Of a stretch of DNA of 64,000 nucleotides, positions 20,296-31,081 are shown in pieces (the stretch's first letter is position 1; each line of letters opens with the position of its first letter). Source of the DNA: Semisulcospira habei (taxonomy: Eukaryota; Mollusca; Gastropoda; Semisulcospiridae); NCBI GenBank assembly GCA_036245525.1, contig BTPG01000004.1, positions 53,189,810-53,253,809 of the forward strand, read 5' to 3'. The notes under the pieces are model-generated. The model was not told the DNA's origin. It made no database searches and saw only the letters and a list, made by a program, of their open reading frames with translations. A program made the translations under genes and the position numbers.

Positions 20296-20680
20296 TTGAA
20301 GGCCCACTACCACCGTGACTGTTCAAATATACACTTTTTTAAACAGATGGTTACGAAACGCCTCGCACATGTCTAGCCGTTATCGTTCATTTAGACATAG
20401 GAGAATCCAGTTCATCATAGGTCGTCTTAATATCAAGTCAGTAACGGCCTGACAAGGTCTCCACTCCGTTCTATAATTACAGCTGTATCAGTAAGAGAAA
20501 CAGCTAAAAATAGATTGACACCTTAACGGTTACGCAGAATAAATAAGTGCGATTACACATGTGTGTTTGCTGCATGTCCAGACTGCTGTTAAAGTTCTTT
20601 AGGCGTGTCGATAAGGCATAAGGAACACAAACGGTGCTGAAATGTGTCTTTAGATTTACGCGTAATCAGTGGTACTTTAA
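20296..20680 (-). mobile_element. TTAA element (R4), complete inverted copy
   Basis: 385 bp, non-coding. Left end TTGAAGGCCCACTACCACCG (TTAAAGGCCC in the sister copies), right end as reverse complement TTAAAGTACCACTGATTACG. The short terminal similarity TTAAAG..CCACT suggests weak terminal inverted repeats at a TTAA target. It is inserted within a TTAAC tandem run. Confidence 0.65.
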
Positions 20681-22365
20681 CTTAACTTAACTTCTGGGGC
20701 ACACAAGAAATGAATGAATTAATGGAGAAAAAAAAAATCACGTTAATGTTGATGATTGTTTTGCACTTTTGCTGACGCGATGCAATGGCTAAAGATAGTG
20801 ACAAGCAGACCCTCTGAGACACCGCAGACAATCGTGATCCATTGCGACTATCAAAGGGAGAGAAATCAGACGTTTTGTGAAAGACCGACCCACTAAGGGG
20901 AAAAAAAACCACAACAAATAAACAAAATCCAGAGACATAAACGATGTACTAATAATAGCCTTTTTCATTGGTCCCACTGAGGCCCCTAAACGAACTAAAT
21001 GAATCGACTGTGAACGATAAACTAAAACATTATACCTCTTCTACTTCTGGGTGTAGGGGGCTCTGGATAGAGGTAGCACCTTTGCTGTTCGGCAGCTGCG
21101 TCCTACATAGGACGGACGGGCATCACTGGTCCTCATCCATCTCCTTAATCTCTCACGAGCTGGCTCCAAGCGCCACACCCTGGCAAACCACCTCAGCTGG
21201 TGGGCTAAACCACGTGAGGGGGTGGTGTTCACATTGCACCACTAGGCGGATGAGCTGTTTCTGACAGCCAACGGCTAGAGGACGGAGGAGATCAGGTTGG
21301 ATCCAACAGCCAAATGTGGGGGAGTAAACCCTTCAAATCAGGAGTGGAGCCCCGAAGGCAGACAGCTGCCTGTATTCACGCACTGTTCTGGCAGCTCCTG
21401 CAGCCAAACTGGTGCCAAACGTACTGCTTTGCATTCCTTTGGATACATCAGCGAGGCCGAGAGGGGGATCTTGACGACTGGGCACCCCAGGATCTCCATA
21501 CACTTCGCCCAGGCTTGCGCCCTGGAGAGGTCACTCCAGTGACTGACCCAGCAAGCGCATATACTCCATTGTCTTCCGAGACAGGATGCCAAACAGACAG
21601 ACTTCTGAAAAAAGACAACTGCCCTCCCCCCCCCCTCCCCCCACACACACTCAAAAGTACGGGGAAGACCACTTAGAAAACCTTTTGGAAATAACTGTTG
21701 TACGATGGTCTGCATGAAAGACACAGCAGATCTAAGGCAGTCATCGCCGGGCATACGGTCCATTGGTTTAGGCTGAGGAGCAGGCAGTCTTCCCGTATTT
21801 TCCATGGAAATCAATAAAGAGAAAAACATGATTTGATAGGCGATGCAAGCGCAACGCCTACTGTGCGTGCGTGTGTGTTTAAATAGTGTTAATTTATCTT
21901 CTCTAGAACATTTAAATATACTGAGGTTATCATTAAAAGAAAGACGTATAACACAATGAAATAACAGATAAAAGTTAAATGCAATTGATAAAATATGGAT
22001 GCGACTTTTTTTTCTGCAGGATGTACTAGCGGAAGAAAATAACTAAGTTGTCATCACATGGCTATTCAGTTGTTTCGTCTCAGATAAACATGAATTAAAG
22101 AGACACATCCTTCGATATCACCTCTTTAGCTAGCAAGTAGGTGTTTACTAGCTTCTTTATAAATGCTTTTAGATTTGATTTTTCTCCCCAGAGGGGAGTG
22201 GGCCGATCCTGGAGAACGTCTTAGCTTACTGTCCCAAACAAAAAGTAGGACGTCCTCCCCCCCTCCCCTCCCCCCAACCCCCGTCGGATGTAACTGATCC
22301 GCTCCTGAGTACTATCGCCGGATTTACCAAGTGATCGGCTGCAAGCTAGGCCATACTTTTAGGGG
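20681..22365. other. Gene-poor stretch with an unclassified repeat remnant
   Basis: No confident gene. The minus-strand frame 21338-21829 (163 codons) contains phrases such as ECKAVRLAPVWLQELPEQCV and LRSAVSFMQTIVQQLF that look like a decayed mobile-element protein, but I cannot name a domain. 21840-22200 is AT-rich, and a C-run lies near 22254-22285. Confidence 0.35.
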
Positions 22366-22450
22366 TGGGATCGATCATTATAGTTCATCAAGGGTAGTGC
22401 CAGATTAGCTTGGTGCCTTCACGCCAATCTGTCATGCCGATCCGCGGAAC
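22366..22450. repeat. P1 palindrome, degenerate
   Basis: GATCGATCATTATAGTTCAT with CAAGGGTAGTGCCAGATTAG then a poorly matching right arm. A decayed member of P1. Confidence 0.5.
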
Positions 22451-22602
22451 GCACCGAAGTATCGTAGCCGATCCATAGAGGACTACACCGAGCTAACTTG
22501 ATCTGGCACTGCCGTCCTGTCCGATTCGTCTCCTTGTAAAGCACAAACTGCTGCTAACTCGGCAGTGAGGACATAACAATGTCAATGAAGAAAGAAACAC
22601 AA

Positions 22603-22808
22603 TGAATCAATGAATCTTTATTTTACAACGGTGAAAATATTAACACAGTCAGTGACTATGTCATTTTTCGTACCTGCCGTTGCTACAACTACGACTAACT
22701 AAGTACAAAATATACATAAAACAGGAACATCAAAGCACAGTAATACAAAATATATAGTCCGCTAAAAACAAACACGCGCATACGCCGCGCACAAACGCAC
22801 TCACGCGT

Positions 22809-22880
<72 letters not shown>

Positions 22881-23005
22881 ACGCACACACGCACACACAC
22901 ATACACTGACATACACATGATTGTTAGAATATACACGTACATTCGTGTGTCTACGAATAACTAGATATTATTATTTGAGTAATGTCAGATATCTATAAAG
23001 ACTTA
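22603..23005 (-). mobile_element. Retroposon-like repeat, inverted copy
   Basis: Reverse-complement match to 15965-16290, including AATCAATGAATCTTTATTTT (tail and polyadenylation-like signal) and the far end around ATAACTAGATATTATTATTT. The internal microsatellite is a long (CA)n here (22799-22890), longer than in the sister copy. Confidence 0.65.
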
Positions 23006-23149
23006 CAAATTTGGGGATTTCGTTCCTGGGGCAGAATGTGTTAACATAGTAACAGTTGTGCTTGTAACTGTCCTTTTTAAGCTTGTTTCGTTTTTCGTTG
23101 GCGTGTTCTCTGCATTTTACACGCTTGGCAACACCTGTTTGGCATGAAC

Positions 23150-23206
23150 CCAATGCGCAAAAGGCCAACGGCGGCCGACGTCGGCCCGGTAGCCTTTGCG
23201 CATTGG
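23150..23206. repeat. P3 hairpin, perfect ends
   Basis: CCAATGCGCAAAAGGC at the left edge and GCCTTTGCGCATTGG at the right, with a GGCCGACGTCGGCC centre. A strong stem-loop of 57 bp. Confidence 0.75.
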
Positions 23207-24045
23207 AAAATTTGCTGACAAAGAGTTTGAGGATCATTTAAACCAGTCACAAAGAAATAAAATAGGGTGTACACATACACAGACAGAGACACACATGCAC
23301 GCGCGCCTACTAAACGTTAAAATGACTGAACCACCCACGCACCCACCCACTACACCCACCCGCCCAAGCCCACCCACGCCCACACACGCACATACACACG
23401 CACGCATGCGTGCACGCACACACGCACGCACAAAAGCACACACTGTGACATGTCACAGTATTATACCGGCTCACTTACCTTCACCAATACCGAGCAGAAT
23501 TTCAAGAAGGATTGTTAGATCCATGTCCACGACAACCAAACCAACCAAACCAACCAAACCAAACAAACAAACCAAACAAACCAAACAAACCAACCAACCA
23601 AACCAACCAACCAAACAAACAAACCAAACAAACCAACCAAACAAACAAACCAACCAAAACAAACAAACCAAACAAACACAAAACAAAACAAACCAAACCA
23701 AACCAAACCAAACAAATACTTTTAGCACAATGAAGTGTACAAAAGCCAGGCCTACTCGTACTAGACCCAGACCAACATGCGACAGCCAAAGCCGCGTTGA
23801 ACATGCAAGAAAAATCCCAACAGAGAAAGAAACGCGCTTCGTTTATTGTGTTGTATTTGTCCTTTTAAAGCGTGTTTCTTTTTTGTTGTTGGGATTTTCT
23901 CTATTCGTTCTAGCGTGCGCCGAGACCAGTGAATCTCCTTACCACCTGCCGTGTAACCCCGCAGGATCTGTACATGATGCTGTAGACATGCCATGGCCGC
24001 CGCTCAGCCCATTCAGCCTCAGTCGACGCACTGCAGCAGCAGAAG
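23207..24045. repeat. Low-complexity run: CA/CCCA then CCAAA repeats
   Basis: 23270-23450 is rich in CACGCACAC and CCCAC words, and 23535-23720 is a degenerate CCAAA/CAAAC array. Apparent frames of up to 291 codons (poly T/K/P/N/Q) come from this composition and are not genes. 23820-23910 resembles one arm of the large inverted repeat at 52637-52964 (GTGTTGTATTTGTCCTTTTA, AGCGTGTTTCTTT). Confidence 0.7.
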
Positions 24046-24117
24046 GATCGCCCATGACAGTTCAAGGGTAGTGCTAGATGAGCTTGGCGCCATGTTGAAT
24101 TATCGTGGTCGATCCAT
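24046..24117. repeat. P1 palindrome, shortened
   Basis: GGATCGCCCATGACAGTTCA AGGGTAGTGC on the left and TTGAATTATCGTGGTCGATCC on the right. The central right-arm part is deleted. Confidence 0.65.
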
Positions 24118-24239
24118 TTCCCGCAGCTGGTCCATCAGTAGTCGCGGTTAGGTGTCGCACGGCTTTGACTGTCTACATTTTCGCGATGTGTGCGCATCTG
24201 CCCGAGAGCAAGACCGAAACCTGAGACCGAAAGCCCGGT

Positions 24240-24287
24240 GCGCAAAAGGCCGGCATCGGGCCGGCGTCGGCCCGACGGTCTTTTGCG
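24240..24287. repeat. P3 hairpin
   Basis: GCGCAAAAGGCCGGCATCGG at the left, complementary to CCGACGGTCTTTTGCGC at the right. 48 bp. Confidence 0.7.
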
Positions 24288-24591
24288 CTTTGGGTCGCCT
24301 CCGCTTCAGCTGCGCACCTGCCTGTGCACGGCACACGTGGCTCACGTCAGTTTTGACTGCATTTCTGGACACTGTGACCCTTTCAATGCCAGAGCGCGCA
24401 GTCAGGTGTATGTCCTCATAGGCCGATCTATTCCTCTAGTTGGCAATCATTTAGATCTCTGTGTACCGCCGGCAGACTGAGAAGGTTAAAACGTCAATAA
24501 ATCTGAGAGCCCGTGACCCATTTAACCCCCAACGACGCATATCCCGAGGTTGGGAGGTGTCGCCTGACGTCTATGTACCAGGTGCAGGAGA

Positions 24592-24685
24592 CGGATCGAC
24601 CATGATAATTCAAGGGTAGTGCCAGGTTAGCTTGGCGCCGTCAGGGTAAAATGGCACTACCCTTGAATTATCATGGTCGATCCCT
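24592..24685. repeat. P1 palindrome
   Basis: GGATCGACCATGATAATTCA AGGGTAGTGCCAGGTTAG, central GGCGCC partly lost, right arm TGGCACTACCCTTGAATTAT CATGGTCGATCC. Outer arms match perfectly. Confidence 0.75.
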
Positions 24686-24790
24686 CTCACGCAGTGCGTC
24701 AGGGCTTAAGGGGCTAAACAGAGATATGGTCGCACTTCTCGACGTGTGACTGATGCGCTCCCGCTGGACACTGGCACCGAAACGCCTAAG

Positions 24791-24791
<1 letters not shown>

Positions 24792-24868
<77 letters not shown>
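24792..24868. repeat. (TG)n microsatellite
   Basis: About 38 uninterrupted TG units. C/V-repeat and T/H-repeat frames across it are artefacts. Confidence 0.95.
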
Positions 24869-24869
<1 letters not shown>

Positions 24870-25055
24870 GCACATGGCACTGTATGCCCAAGCATACTGG
24901 AGGCCTATATTTGCTTTATCAGTTTTTATGTGGGAGGAAGGGAGGGAGGGATGGAGGATCAGAATTACATTGGACGCACACCTGCACAATCCGTGTTCGC
25001 TGTAGCGCCTATCACTAATGCGAGAGGTTCGGGGGCACGAGGCCAGGTTCCGCTC

Positions 25056-25428
25056 TTAAAATACCATTACGCGTAATTTTGAAGACGCATTTCAGCACCA
25101 TTTGTGTTTGTTATGCCTTGTCGACACACCTAATGAACTTTAACAGCAGTTGGGACACGCAGCAAAAGCACACGCGTAATCGCACTTATTTATTCTATGC
25201 AGCCGTTAGCGTGTCAATCTATTTTTAGCTGTTTCTCGTACTGATAGCGTTGCATTTATAGCCGAACGGAGTGGAGTCATTGTCAGACTACTTGACATAA
25301 AGCCGACGCGCGCTGAACTGGATTGTCCTGTGTCTAAATGAACCATAGCTAGACCTGTGTGTAGCGTCTCGTAACCATCTGTTACAGAAGTGTATCTTTG
25401 AACAGTTACGGTAGTAGTGCGCATTTAA
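25056..25428 (+). mobile_element. TTAA element (R4), complete copy
   Basis: 373 bp from TTAAAATACCATTACGCG to GGTAGTAGTGCGCATTTAA, matching 18024-18352 and, inverted, 20296-20680. Bounded by TTAA on both sides. Non-coding, so a likely non-autonomous DNA element. Confidence 0.7.
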
Positions 25429-26066
25429 ACTACGCTTCCATAAGCACGAATCCAATACGAATCAGTACAATCCGAACCCGATGTGATGCAATTTTCAGTC
25501 CTTTAAAAATTGCGTCATTTTCGTTCGAAGCTTTATGCCAATTCGTTTCCTCATCGCGGGACATAATTATTGAAACGAAAAGGACTTGCGAAACTTTCTA
25601 TTTCGGACCCGCTTTGGATTTGGATCGGGTTTGTATCGGATTTTTCTATATGGGCTCAGTAGCGGCTTTAAAATTGTCTCCTCTCGTTTAGCGGCACCGA
25701 TGATTCGGACGGACCGCCCAGGGGTCAACTTTACAGAGGACATCAGTCCCAAGTTAGAGAGAAACACGTTTAGAAAAGACAGCTGCAGCACACTTGTGTT
25801 GCAACTGTCTGTTCAAAGCGCGTTTCTTTCTTTCATTGGGACATTCTATGAATTTTACACGCTTTGCAGTCACCTTTTTTTGTGTGGTCTGGACTTCAAA
25901 TGTATTTTTATACTAACATGTATTAGCCCATCTCATACTGAGGCTAAAACCTTCAAATTTGTGTACTACCATATGCAAGCTACATTATAGTACTTACAGA
26001 TAAAGATATAGACCTATGGCTTTAGTTCAAGGGTAGTGCCAGAATAGCTTGGCGCCAAGGGACGTA
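25429..26066. other. Non-coding, with decayed repeat pieces
   Basis: 25760-25900 (GAGAAACACGTTTAGAAAAG, AATTTTACACGCTTTGCAGT) resembles the arm and flank of the inverted repeat at 52637-52964. 26020-26055 is a half P1 palindrome (GTTCAAGGGTAGTGCCAGAA). The 134-codon plus-strand frame 25586-25990 has no recognised domain. Confidence 0.45.
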
Positions 26067-26226
26067 AGCTGATGTCCTGATGACACAATGCAAGCTTACC
26101 AGCCTGGAATCCCATGGCATTAGCACAGCATTCTCAGAATTTAATGAAAAATTACGTCCCTTGGAGCTACTCTGATTGAGTGCACTTTTTGGCTTTGGGC
26201 GACGCCTTTGTTAAAAGTAAAGAATA
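26067..26226. repeat. 160-bp direct repeat, copy 1
   Basis: Identical over 160 bases to 26642-26801 (starts AGCTGATGTCCTGATGACAC, ends GTTAAAAGTAAAGAATA). It is preceded by half a P1 palindrome. Near its middle is TTACGTCCCTTGG, complementary to CCAAGGGACGTAA just upstream at 26056. Confidence 0.85.
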
Positions 26227-26641
26227 ATTGTACCACAAAATTGCCTAGGTGTTGCCTTTTCAAAATTAGTATGTCTTCTTCCACTACAACACCTCATAAA
26301 GCTTTAGGGATGCAAATCCACTTTGTGTTAGTGGTGCTACCAGTAACGTCTGGAGGCAGCTTCTAGTACATGCGTTGTGTTTGCAATTTCAGGTTACGCC
26401 GTATGCCTACCTGAAGAGCCCTCCCTTGGGGCGAAACCGGTCGTAGGCGGCAAAAACTTTAAATCTACTCAGCAGGTCTAAAATCTGTTTGGGAATATTT
26501 TCTATCTTCCCCCCTCGGGGGGGAGGACTGGATATTCTCCAGCTGGTGGCGGGGCGCCTGGGGGTAGTCCCTATTGCTTTATGTAATAGGTGTTCAGTGG
26601 AAAGCTCAAAAGATCTAATAAGCGATGCAGTCACAAAGGGC

Positions 26642-26796
26642 AGCTGATGTCCTGATGACACAATGCAAGCTTACCAGCCTGGAATCCCATGGCATTAGCA
26701 CAGCATTCTCAGAATTTAATGAAAAATTACGTCCCTTGGAGCTACTCTGATTGAGTGCACTTTTTGGCTTTGGGCGACGCCTTTGTTAAAAGTAAA

Positions 26797-26801
<5 letters not shown>
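26642..26801. repeat. 160-bp direct repeat, copy 2
   Basis: Exact second copy. It ends at the start of an (AT)n microsatellite (26801-26893). The 415 bp between the copies is unrelated to either and has no gene. Confidence 0.85.
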
Positions 26802-26884
<83 letters not shown>

Positions 26885-26893
26885 TATATATAA
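26801..26893. repeat. (AT)n microsatellite
   Basis: Some 45 AT units with one AAT interruption near 26877. Confidence 0.95.
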
Positions 26894-27110
26894 ACTGATA
26901 ATATTGTCTCTTTAAAAAAATGAAATTTTCTTTTTTTAACTGGATAATATTTTCTTTGCATGTGCTTTTGTCACGGGTTACGGGCATTTCACCCCGAGCG
27001 TACCTAAGGTGACGAAACGTTTTATAGTCACGGACAATTCTGCCCTGGCACGGGTGTGGCGACCGCTGTGTATTAAAGCGTTACTTTGGGTGTGGACCGA
27101 CGCGGTCGCG

Positions 27111-27179
27111 TGTGCTGGTCTGTGATTTCGGACCTCACGGCCGTAGGCCGTGAGGTCCGAAATCACAGATCAACACACA
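27111..27179. repeat. Perfect GC-rich hairpin
   Basis: Arms TGTGATTTCGGACCTCACGG CC and complement around GTA, outer part TGTGCTGGTC against GATCAACACA. A degenerate relative is seen near 415-480. Confidence 0.75.
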
Positions 27180-27264
27180 CGTACACCTAGAACGTCAGAC
27201 AAGAGACAGCGATGTGAATGGAAACACTGATAGAGGTGTAGAGAAAACAAACCCGACTAGGGAC

Positions 27265-27478
27265 TTAACTCAGTCTAGCCCAGACACACCACAGCAAGAT
27301 AAAGATCGACTATGATAGTTCAAGGGTGATGCCAGAATAGCTTGGCGCCTATGGGCGCCAAGCTATTCTGGCATCACCCTTGAACTATCACGGTCGATCT
27401 GCGTCCTGCACTGCAAAGCAGTCTTCAGAGGACAACGGCAACATTTAAGGATTTCGGTCTTGGGGTACAATGAGTCAA
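27265..27478. mobile_element. P1 MITE, complete, opposite orientation
   Basis: 214 bp with a palindromic core at 27308-27400 (GATCGACTATGATAGTTCAA ... GGCGCCTATGGGCGCC). The left end TTAACTCAGTCTAGCCC and, as reverse complement, the right end TTTGACTCATTGTACCCC form imperfect terminal inverted repeats. The non-palindromic flanks match 15162-15376 in inverse order, proving a defined element larger than the palindrome. Confidence 0.75.
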
Positions 27479-27699
27479 ACGGGCTGGAAATGTTTACTGA
27501 TCGTCTGTATTTTTAGAACTTCTGGCGTTAAAACCAATAGAAAAATGACAAAAGGCAGTTGCAAATTGTGTGGGAGTGTGTTAGTTCAGGCCTTACGGTT
27601 TGTTTCGTTTGATTTCATGTGCCTCTATATTAAAGTTGTGGGCGTTGTTAAAATTCGCTAAATATAAATAGACATCTGAACATTATACTATCCGGCTTT

Positions 27700-28226
27700 T
27701 GTTAAAATGTTGAAAAAAGTGTGGAGTTCCAGAGAGCTGTCACAACACACCAAAGTCCGGATTTTCAACTCCAATGTAAAAGCAGTTCTCCTATATGGAG
27801 CAGAGACTTGGAGATTGACAAAAACCACAGTCAACAGAGTACAGACCTTCATGAACAGTTGCCTTAGAAGAATTTTGAAAATCCACTGGCCAGAGAAGAT
27901 CAGCAACGGCAGACTCTGGGAGAGAACAGAGCAGATAACAGCAGAGAATGAAATTGGGCGAAGAAGATGGGGATGGATCGGTCACAGTCTGAGAAAGCCA
28001 GCTTCCAGTATCACTAGGCAGGCATTGTCATGGAACCCCCAGGGAAAGAGGAAAAGAGGTAGGCCGAGAAACTCCTGGCGTCGAGACCTCCAAGCAGACA
28101 TCAAGAGACTGGGAACCACCTGGAGTAGAATCGAAGGAGAAGCACAGGACAGGAGTTGCTGGAGGTCTCTCGTCGACGGCCTATACCCGGGTAGGGGTGA
28201 CAGGCGTAAGTAAGTAAGTTTTGTTA
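27700..28226 (+). pseudogene. LINE-F reverse transcriptase C-terminal domain
   Basis: Plus-strand open frame 27707-28213 (168 codons) holds the C-terminal part of a non-LTR retrotransposon polyprotein: VKAVLLYGAETWRLTKTTVN, SCLRRILKIHWPEKISN, the RRRWGWIGHSLRKP block, QALSWNPQGKRKRGRPRNSW and RSCWRSLVDGL. It ends GGCGTAAGTAAGTAAGT, a short TAAG-unit 3' tail. It is 5' truncated, lacking endonuclease and palm. It differs from LINE-A and LINE-E in sequence. Inactive alone. Confidence 0.8.
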
Positions 28227-28941
28227 AAATCAGACTTTTTTTTTTTTTAATACGACTCTACGTTAAAGTTGTGGGCTTTGATTGATAAAATGACTAATAG
28301 AATGCAGAACTGAAAAAAAAGTGTTTTTATATCAGATTTTAATAGCATCCGACCTCGTTGCAAGCTATGTAAACTGTAACTCAGTGGTTCTGAATGATAT
28401 TTTACTGTAGCTAAGACTTTGTACCCTTTTTTTTTTTCACAGTTCACGTAAGTACGCACATTTACTTCTGCTCCCTATGTTCGATGGGGATCTCTCGCTT
28501 GTAGCAGGGGAGACCAGCAGAAAAGTCTTTCAGTTTTGAACATTCAAAGTGTATAATTAATCAAAGGATAAGTTAATCCCTTTTCCCCAGCAGTTTCATT
28601 CAGGCATGGGAATTGTCCTCGGATCCGCGGTGTTCCATGGAAAATAATTTCGCATTAAAAAAAAAAAAGACCCCCCTATATTCAGCTGAGTTTTGCTTTG
28701 GCAATTGCCATTTCTGTTCATTGTGACACGCCAGGAACATTTGTAAAAGGAACATTTGTAAAAGGATATTGAGAACAGTTAACGCTCTCTTGCCCGGAGA
28801 AGGTCACGTTAAAACCCAAAATACTACACACTAAATAAACAGGTCGTGGGAAATACGATTTTTTTTTAGAGAAAGAAGACCGTCGGAAATCATTTACACG
28901 TAACCCGTTAGTACCAAGAAAAATTGAACGACACCCAGTTG
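28227..28941. other. Non-coding AT-rich stretch
   Basis: No gene or clear repeat found. A T-tract lies near 28238 and poly-A near 28658. The right end (CCGTTAGTACCAAG) may be the outer part of a P2-bearing MITE whose other end is the GGGGTTAAACC near 29087. Confidence 0.4.
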
Positions 28942-29005
28942 CAAGAGGCATAGATCCTCATGAGCCCCCGTAGTTGCGGGGGCTCATGAGGATCTATGCC
29001 TCTTA
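28942..29005. repeat. P2 palindrome, complete
   Basis: CAAGAGGCATAGATCCTCAT GAGCCCCCGTAG, then the complementary arm ending GGATCTATGCCTCTT. One mismatch between arms. Confidence 0.8.
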
Positions 29006-29382
29006 CTGACACCAACAGTATCAGCTGGAGATCGTTGACGTTGAGTTTACGATTTCAAAAATGTCATCTTATACCACTGGCAGGGAAGGGGTTAAACCAT
29101 CCAAAGGAGTATTGAGACTAATTGATGTATGTGCGCGCTGCGTGATTCTTTTCTAAATGAGACTGGTGAGGACGCTGACACTGCCACCTGGCGGGGGAGG
29201 GGACGGAAGGGGGAGATGAGGATTAGCAGTCGCACAACCTACGCGGTTGAGTGTGGACAAACCACTTCGTTATCTTCACCCCGCCAGTGACAGCGACAAC
29301 ACGGCTCCTCCCCTACCATCTGCACCTTTATACCACCACCGCTCAGTGTCAGCAACTAGTCCATCCAGTCTGCGTCCTTCCC

Positions 29383-29592
29383 CCCCCCCCCCCCCCAAAA
29401 AAAAAAAAAAAAAAAAAAAAGCCAACAAAAAAACAAAAAACAAAAAAAAAAACCAACAAAAAACAAAAAACAAAAAACAACAAACAAACAAACAAACAAA
29501 ACAACCCCCCCCAAAAAAACAAAACAACAACAACAAAACAAACAAAAAACAAACAAACAAACAAACAAACAAAACAACAACAACAAAAAATC
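29383..29592. repeat. Poly-C / poly-A / CAAA low-complexity tract
   Basis: A C-run followed by A-runs and CAAACAAA units. The long K/N/Q/T frames and F/C/V frames across it are artefacts of composition. Confidence 0.9.
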
Positions 29593-29903
29593 CCTGAGGA
29601 ATGCTGTAGTTTTAAAAACCAGCATGATCATTCCTTGCTACGTGCTCATTTTACAAAGTGAGTATTTCTTGCTGACGTGAACGCACCCAGCCACCCCCTC
29701 CCCCTTGGGTCTCAACCTCGGTGTCGACCCAACCTCGGCCAGAGTGACATATACTGCTCACAAATAGTAAGGTACATTACCTTTTCAGCTTGAATTACTA
29801 CAAGTTCTCAGAATGGGTATAATAACGGGTGTAGCAGTGATTAGCCATCCCATTAGCCTACAATTTCACAACATTGGTGGATAGTGTTCACAAAAAGTAA
29901 GGG

Positions 29904-30200
29904 TCACCCTGGTCACCACAGGGTGGCTTTTCCCCTCTATTCTGGGGCATGTGTTTCTTGGTCCATTCACCTGTTTTTTTTCCTTTTTAAAACTCTCCCT
30001 ACTGTTTGCGCTGCCTGTAGCTCTTGATATTGGATGTGTGTTGCTAAATGGTCATATGTTTATTTAGCGTATTAGACCGGCTAGCGACATACATTCAATA
30101 TTCTGTTTATTTATTTTTTTTTTTCAAAAGCAGTGCAGGCACGTCCTGAGAAAGTCTTGTTGCTGTCGGGACGTTAAGCAATGTTCAACCAACCAACCAG
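29904..30200 (+). mobile_element. SINE-like retroposon R3, copy 2 (5'-truncated)
   Basis: 297 bp matching the 3' three-quarters of 17229-17602. CAAAAAGTAAGGG is repeated on both sides (29891-29903 and 30201-30213), a clean 13-bp target-site duplication. The 3' tail is AACCAACCAACCAG. It interrupts a sequence with TTCACAAAAAGTAAGGG, an end-like phrase also seen as GCTCACAAATAGTAAGG at 29756. Confidence 0.85.
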
Positions 30201-30470
30201 CAAAAAGTAAGGGACGTCATAATTTTAGCTTCAGTTACTAAAATGTCAGAAAACACCTTACATCTGCAAAGTGCAGTCACCGTTTTGGTCTGATTAATGA
30301 GACAATCCGTGTGTCGTGGTGTCTCTGATGTGTCATCGTTCGTGTCCTCTGGGCACTGTCGGCCGTCCTCAGTCGTCACTTTGTAGGCGCCGCGTTGCCT
30401 TGTACGACGAGCTTATAATGTCCGTCGCCGTGTGGGTCCGGCACCCGTGGGCGCAGCCGACCGTGGAGGT

Positions 30471-30694
30471 AGAGATAGATAATAAGAGACCCGTAAGACA
30501 ATAAATTCAATAGAGCCGCATCAGTCATTAATTTACATCATTTTTTAATATCAAAATTTTGACCCCAATTTTACCTCTGTTAATTCTGAATCAACCCTTT
30601 GATTTTAAAAAGTGATGAGCATGACTGATGCGGCATTATTGATCTGATTATCTTACGGGTCTCTTATTATCTATCTCTATAACTATTGTCTCTG
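30471..30694. repeat. Polinton left terminal inverted repeat
   Basis: 224 bp matching 46707-46934 as an inverted repeat, well conserved at both edges (AGAGATAG outer, CAGAGACAATAGTTAT inner) and diverged in the middle. The repeat is itself folded: 30471-30498 pairs perfectly with 30651-30678 (28 bp), and 30515-30528 pairs with 30621-30634 (14 bp). Confidence 0.85.
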
Positions 30695-31081
30695 TAAACA
30701 CCTAATCATAAACCTGATCAAGTGATGCCAAGTGAAACTTAATACTTATTAACAAGTTGCAACTAACTTCTAGGAACCTGCAGAGGTAACCTTTAACTGT
30801 GTTGTCATAAGAACTTATTAATTACTTACCCTAAGTTCTTACAAGTACTTACCCTAAGTTCTTACAAGTACTTACCCTAAGTTCTTACAACAACTTGACT
30901 CAAGTCTCAAGACACTGAGACAGTTTTATCAAGATACAAGGACAATAAAAAACTTTTTTTTCTCAGTAGTACTCTGGTGGTGGTGCTGATGGGGCTAAAT
31001 AATCAGTCACAAGTGGTGTAAGTGGCATGGCATTTTTCTGTGAAGTGTATGACATTAATAAACGATTACCAAATCTGATTT
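30695..31081. other. Polinton left non-coding region with 23-bp tandem repeats
   Basis: Between the left terminal repeat and the first gene. A 23-bp unit (ACTTACCCTAAGTTCTTACA plus AGT) is repeated three times at 30824-30889. No gene. AATAAAAAAC near 30945 may serve as a polyadenylation signal. Confidence 0.6.

Noticed and set aside
21338..21829. 163-codon minus-strand frame as a host gene
   Set aside because: No splice context or known domain. It reads like a decayed repeat protein and was listed only within the unannotated stretch.
23196..24071. 291-codon plus-strand frame
   Set aside because: Composed of CA/CCCA and CCAAA low-complexity translation (T, H, P, K, Q, N runs). No domain.
29247..29661. 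K/Q/N-rich and F/C/V-rich frames
   Set aside because: Arise from poly-C/poly-A and CAAA repeats.
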